Part shown: positions 59,446 to 64,000 of the stretch, piece by piece
Layout: the number at the start of each line of letters is the position of its first letter
Position numbering within the stretch: position 1 is the stretch's first letter
Assembly (NCBI GenBank): GCA_001692895.1
Contig: KV748187.1
Location: 2,286,268-2,350,267 of the forward strand
Reading direction: 5' to 3'
Length of the DNA stretch: 64,000 nucleotides
DNA from: Cenococcum geophilum 1.58
Taxonomy: Eukaryota > Ascomycota > Dothideomycetes > Gloniales > Gloniaceae
Position numbers and translations under genes: made by a program
Notes under the pieces: generated by a model
The model's input: only the letters and a program-made list of their open reading frames with translations
What the model was told of the DNA's origin: nothing
The model's database searches: none

Positions 59446-62400
59446 CGCGCCACACAAAGTCTACTTGAATCTCATCCTGCGAATATTTTCCCGATGCTGC
59501 TAGGTTATCTTAGCCATTAATCTATTAAATCTTAAAGAGTTCTTAACGTTTATAGGATTAATAAAGTACCATAATATCGATTATAAGGCGCTTCTCCTTT
59601 ATAGTACTAAGCTTAACTAAACACTTATAGAGGGAGTATAAGTCAGTATACACGATTATAGGGATAATAAGAAGTTCGAGTTAATCTATAATTATCTTTA
59701 GGGTAGTTCTAATTACAATTGCTATATTAACTCCGCTAATTATTTTATATATCTTTAACGCTAGAACGCTTCAAGTAACATACTTACTCTTAGTTAAGCT
59801 CTAATAGATAAGGTTGCCGTAGATTATAAAGTCGTTTTCTTTAATAGATTTATTTATAATAATAATCTTATATCCTAACTAGGAGCTAAAATCTTTATTA
59901 TTTACAAACGATTTATTAATAAATATAAAGAGCTTAGCGGTAGGAAGACTAATAGGTATATAGAGTAGTCCCCAATTAAGATAGTTTATTTACTAAAAAA
60001 AACGTTTATTTAGGGCAAGAATGTTATCCTTAGTTAGTTCTTAGTATTAGGTGGCAATAGAGAGATTAAATAAAGCCTTAGGTTAATAAATAGAAGCAAT
60101 ATAAGCTCCGCGAGCGCGTTGCTCCACATATCCTTACTTTAAGGAATTAACGTTAATAACGTTAATTTTCTTACCTTAACCCTTCTAGCGTAAAGTAATA
60201 AAATCCTTATTTAGGGAGAGGATGCATCTATTAAAAAGTAATAGTGTTATTAAATTAAGCTTTTCCTTTAGCTTTATTATAAGATTTGCCCTTACTAGCT
60301 TATCTTCTTTAAGGGCTAAGAATTAGTTGTCTCCTAAGATAATTATATTATTAGTTTATATGCCGATAATTCTAAATAGGGTTCCTATAGTTATAATAAG
60401 GAAGCATAGATTAAATATAGAAGTAGTTATTAAAAGTTTCTCTTTATGGTGCTTACTATAGGTAGCCCACTAATAGGTTCCTGCCTCTGCGATTCTATAT
60501 AATAGCTTAAGTATAACCATAATTATATCCTCGGGATATTAGTGGCGAATTTACTCTAGAAGGTATGCTAATATTAAGCGCTAAAGGTGCGTCTCTAATT
60601 AGGTGTAGGCCTAAGTAATATCTTATAAATAAACCGCTATTCTATTCTTTATTAAGGAGGGAGCTAGCGTAATAATAACTCGCTAACTAGCTCGTTAAAT
60701 TATAGGAGATTACATAAGGATTACCTCCTTGCCATTATTATTATAGCCTTAGATAATAAGCCTTAATTTCTTAAATAGGGCGTTAGTAGCTTTACCCTTA
60801 ATCTCGTTAACTATTCTTAACTTAAAGATGCGAACTCCATTAAACTTAGTATAGTTATACTTCTTAAATTTAAAAACTCCTCTTGCAATAAGACTATTAA
60901 TCTCCTATTTATTAAATACTTAAAAAGGAGCTCCTAGAGTTATAATACGACCTTTCTTTTAAAGCTATTTTGCGAGCTTAAAGTTAGCCTTCTCCTTAGT
61001 TATTATAAAGGCTATTAATAGCTTAATTCTATTCTTAATAGCGGTAACAAATTGCTCTTCAAAATTAATAAGATGTTAGCGGTTTTATAATCCCTTTAGG
61101 CGACCTTTACCGCGTTATAGTTGCGGCGTATTTACTATAATTATATTAGAATTGTTGTCGCCTTCTAAAGCACGTTAATTATAGCTTTCCTCTAGGGCAT
61201 TTTCTATAGCATCCTATAAAGGCTTAGAACTATTATCTTTATAGTAAAGCTTAATAACGGTTAAATGGAATTAAGTGGGTTTATAAGGTATTTAAATAGT
61301 ATAAGTCTAACTATTAATTGTAATAAGTTAATATAGGCCTAACTATTTTCCCTTTTTACGCTATACGCGTACCTTAGACTAGAGTAGTAGGTCAAGCGTA
61401 GTTAAGGTATTTGGGCCATTTCTTATTTCTAGTACGTTATTAACCTAGCGTATAGCGTAGAGACGTCGTACCTCCTTCGTTGCCTTATAAATAGCCTTAG
61501 CTTATTATATAACGGAGGGAGATAGTAAAGAATTATTAGTTATTTAAGGGTAGGCGCTAAAGACTAGTAATGTGGGTATAAGTCCATCCAGGCCAGCGGA
61601 ATTATTAATAGCTTTAACAGCTATTTATAAGGTAAGTTTTTTACTAGTATCCTCTAGTTTTAAAGAGATAATCTTATATACGTAGTATAATAGCGTATAA
61701 TATCGTTTTACTTTTCTAATACTATTATATACCTTAATAGGGACTTCCTTAACCTTAATTGCCATTGCCTTTATTTATTATCAAAACTCCGTAAATAAGA
61801 AGTTCTTTCCTACATTATAGACGATTTAATTAGGGGGTCCTAGGTAGATATTAATCTAGTATAGTTAAAGGGTATCCTATACATTCCTAGCTAATATATC
61901 CTTTAAGAAACATGCGGCTTAGAAGGAGGTTAAGAAGTTAATAACTTAGAGTACTAGCTTACCGCTAAAATATATAACGTTAACGATAATATAGAAGTTA
62001 AAGTTATAGTTATCTTTAAGGGTAAACTTAAATCGGCCAGAGGACTTCTAGTTTATTTAGTAGTTATAGTAGTACTTTATAAGGTGCTTAATTGCCTTAA
62101 CCTTAACTTTATAGCCTACTTACTAAAGAACCCTAAGTAATTGATAAACGGATAGGTAACTAAAACAACGGTATAGTTAACGTAACTCTAACTTAGTTAG
62201 GTAGCTCTAAGTAACACTTTTTTCTAGTTAATAAAGGAGCAACTAGGGGTAACCCTACTTGCGTATAATAGGCACCTAATTATCTCCCTAAATAAGTACA
62301 TTCTTAAAGTTATTAAGCTTAACGCCTAATTAATTTATATCTTTAATATAAAATAGAAACGGGGTGTTTGTAGGGACAATATAGAAAGTAATATACCCTA

Positions 62401-63753
62401 AGGGGGTTTAGACCCTAATTATGCCAAAAAAAATTACAGTACCCTTACCAAAACGAATTATATATTAGCCTACCGTTAAATAGTTAATCTAGACAGAGCT
62501 ATTAAGCTACTAAAGGGCTCAAACTTAAGGTTCTTCTACTATAGATACTTCTGCGGCTCTAGTATCTGGCATAATACTATAAAAGATATTTGCCAAGTAT
62601 CTGTTATTAAAGGAGAACGCGGAACTCTCCCTTAGCTCATTAAAGATATTTAACTTCGTAATAGAATAGAGCGTAGATTGGTTATTAAGAATAATAATAG
62701 TTTATATACCATTTACCTTACTATACTTAGTGAAGTATTAGTTAGGAGAGTAGTCCTTAATTTCTATATCTATAAGGAGCTATTCAGCCTCATTAACCTT
62801 ACCCTTAAGATCTTCTACGCCTTTATATTAAACCAGGAAGCTTTAAAAGTAAGCCACAGTAGCCTTATAATTTCTAACATTTCTTATACTTTGGCGAAAC
62901 TTATTATATACCTCCTTTCGCTTATTAAAAGAATGCCTAGTTAACTAGCAATTTAGTTTCTTATAAATATAGCACTTCTTCTAGTAATTACTTTGAAATG
63001 AACCTCTATAAGGACCTCCACCTTTACCTTATAGTTATTAATTATACCCTTTACTGTATTGCCTACTACGGCCACCATATATTTAATCAGTCCAATTATA
63101 ATCATATTGGCCAGGCGGGTCAATTAAAGTAGGTTAAAGTTAGGCGTTAAATTATTATACTTCTTAAGAGCATAGAGCGGTACTAACGGAAGATCTTAAT
63201 TAAGCATATACTCCTTTATAAGTATTTATAGGATTAAAGAGAGCAAGGTTATATTCTTTAACGCCTTAGCATACGCTAATAACTTAATCACATAGGCTAA
63301 AATCCTCTTAATATAATTTGGATAAACCACGCTAAATTATCTAAAGTTAATTAAAGAGCTTTTAAAGATAATTAAGCCGAGGGACACCTGGGTTTATAGC
63401 AATAATCCTTAAGAAGGTAGTCTCTCTCTATTCTAATATATACTACTACTTATTCTCTTCTGTTTTAAAGTGGTATCTTAACATATATATTATGCGGTTA
63501 AAATTATATCCTTTTTCTACTAAATAATTATAATAGAAGGTACTAGCTCAGCCCTTAAGTATAACAGAATAGGCGTTGTGGTATTAATTAGACTCTATTC
63601 CTACCTTCTAGCAATAGTTATAGAAGATACGTAGTTTCGAATTAAGAACATTATATAATTCCCTACTAAACTTCTTCTCCTAATCCGAGTAGAGCTTTGT
63701 AAGCTCTATAAGCAATTTTAAACTACCTCCGATTTAAGATTAAGATAGAGAAG

Positions 63754-64000
63754 CATCGGCAAAATATGGTACCCTTTCAATGGCCTCAATGGTTGGTGGT
63801 TGACGCAATTGGCGCGCAGTTGAGGTCATTTGGCAACTCGACCGACTAGCCTATATCGTGTTTTTTTGACACGCAACCTGCCAGTAATCTGCGCATTTGG
63901 CAACTATAATTATATTTACCTCTTTTATACTAATAGCATATTTTAAATAAATAAAAGCTATTTTAAAGCTATTTATAAGGCTAGCAAAATAAATATTATT
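63754..64000. mobile_element. Second copy of the TIR element (left end only, runs off the window)
   Basis: Same left end CATCGGCAAAATATGGTACC and about 245 bp of near-identical sequence, in the same orientation as the copy at 57085. It is inserted in Copia A copy 2. The flank AAG matches GAG in the undisturbed plus-strand copy, again fitting a 3-bp duplication. It lacks the expanded 11-bp array. Confidence 0.83.

Larger units (their letters stand above)
57085..59496. mobile_element. 2.4-kb TIR element filled with minisatellites (non-autonomous, unclassified)
   Basis: The left end CATCGGCAAAATAT and the right end (reverse complement) CATCGGGAAAATAT match at 13 of 14 positions. CTG flanks both sides (57082-57084 and 59497-59499). 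The undisturbed site in Copia A copy 1 carries TTA there, the RIP form of CTG, so a 3-bp target duplication is supported. The interior has a unique left part of about 290 bp, then five different tandem arrays and a short right end. No transposase-like frame exists. A second copy starts at 63754. Confidence 0.85.
56415..63753 (-). mobile_element. Copia A (copy 2), interrupted by a TIR element
   Basis: Starts with the 3' LTR (56415-56622) and the same internal 3' region as copy 1. It breaks at 57084 and resumes at 59500 in register with copy 1 (position 957 onward). Homology continues for 4.2 kb to 63753, where a second TIR element begins. RNase H text lies near 59770-59950. A retropepsin block lies near 62560 (PDTRAAEVSI). 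RIP is heavy. The open frame at 62678-62944 on the other strand is a shadow. The remaining 5' part lies beyond the window. Confidence 0.87.

Noticed and set aside
57400..59450. Possible CRISPR-like array
   Set aside because: The repeats are tandem, without unique spacers, and the genome is eukaryotic.
62678..62944. 88-residue plus-strand ORF
   Set aside because: Antisense to the degraded Copia A protease region. The same stretch in copy 1 is not open.

Overview
The window is nuclear DNA of a filamentous ascomycete (Pezizomycotina). Introns are short (about 41 to 274 nt, mostly 46 to 70) with GT-AG ends and CTAAC/CTGAC-type branch sites. The genes include typical fungal members (PAN1, CYM1, INSIG-type, taxilin, nitronate monooxygenase). 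The transposon blocks carry the C-to-T / G-to-A pattern of repeat-induced point mutation (RIP). Order or genus cannot be fixed from the sequence alone.

Layout. 1-7190: AT-rich, RIP-degraded transposon block. A Gypsy gag-protease relic (+ strand) is split by a complete 6.0-kb Copia element (- strand, 194-bp LTRs, 5-bp target duplication). 7399-8608: a HET-type gene cut off at the transposon edge. 9799-45617: gene-rich, normal-GC core. In order: CYM1 presequence protease (-), taxilin (+), a 221-bp TA-flanked MITE, nitronate monooxygenase (+), a small membrane protein (-) divergent from a Ser/Thr kinase (+), an amino-acid permease (+), an INSIG-like protein (-), eIF2-gamma (-), RPB11 (-), PAN1 (-), a small coiled-coil protein (+), MRI1 (-) divergent from an aldo/keto reductase (+), U6 snRNA (+, with an intron), and DNA polymerase delta subunit 2 (-). 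46242-48483: a piggyBac-type element with inverted ends and a stop-riddled transposase, abutting a small secreted-protein gene. 50102-50183: intron-containing tRNA-Gln(CTG).

50450-64000: a second AT-rich block, a four-level nest. A Copia A element (+) is interrupted by an ORF1-only LINE-like retroposon (13-bp target duplication) and by a Copia B element (-). Copia B is interrupted by another Copia A (-). That Copia A is itself interrupted by a 2.4-kb terminal-inverted-repeat element packed with five unrelated minisatellites (3-bp target duplication). A second copy of that element starts near the right end.

Most core genes are unrelated housekeeping functions (mitochondrial peptide turnover, translation initiation, Pol II assembly, endocytic actin, methionine salvage, replication). 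Divergent pairs likely share promoters: small membrane protein/kinase, PAN1/coiled-coil protein and MRI1/aldo-keto reductase. Exon junctions below were derived by hand from splice signals, reading frame and remembered family sequence; no search was run. Six single N bases lie in the LINE relic (52192, 52204, 52250, 52460, 52620, 52667), and one each in taxilin (13882), nitronate monooxygenase (17649) and the permease (25558).
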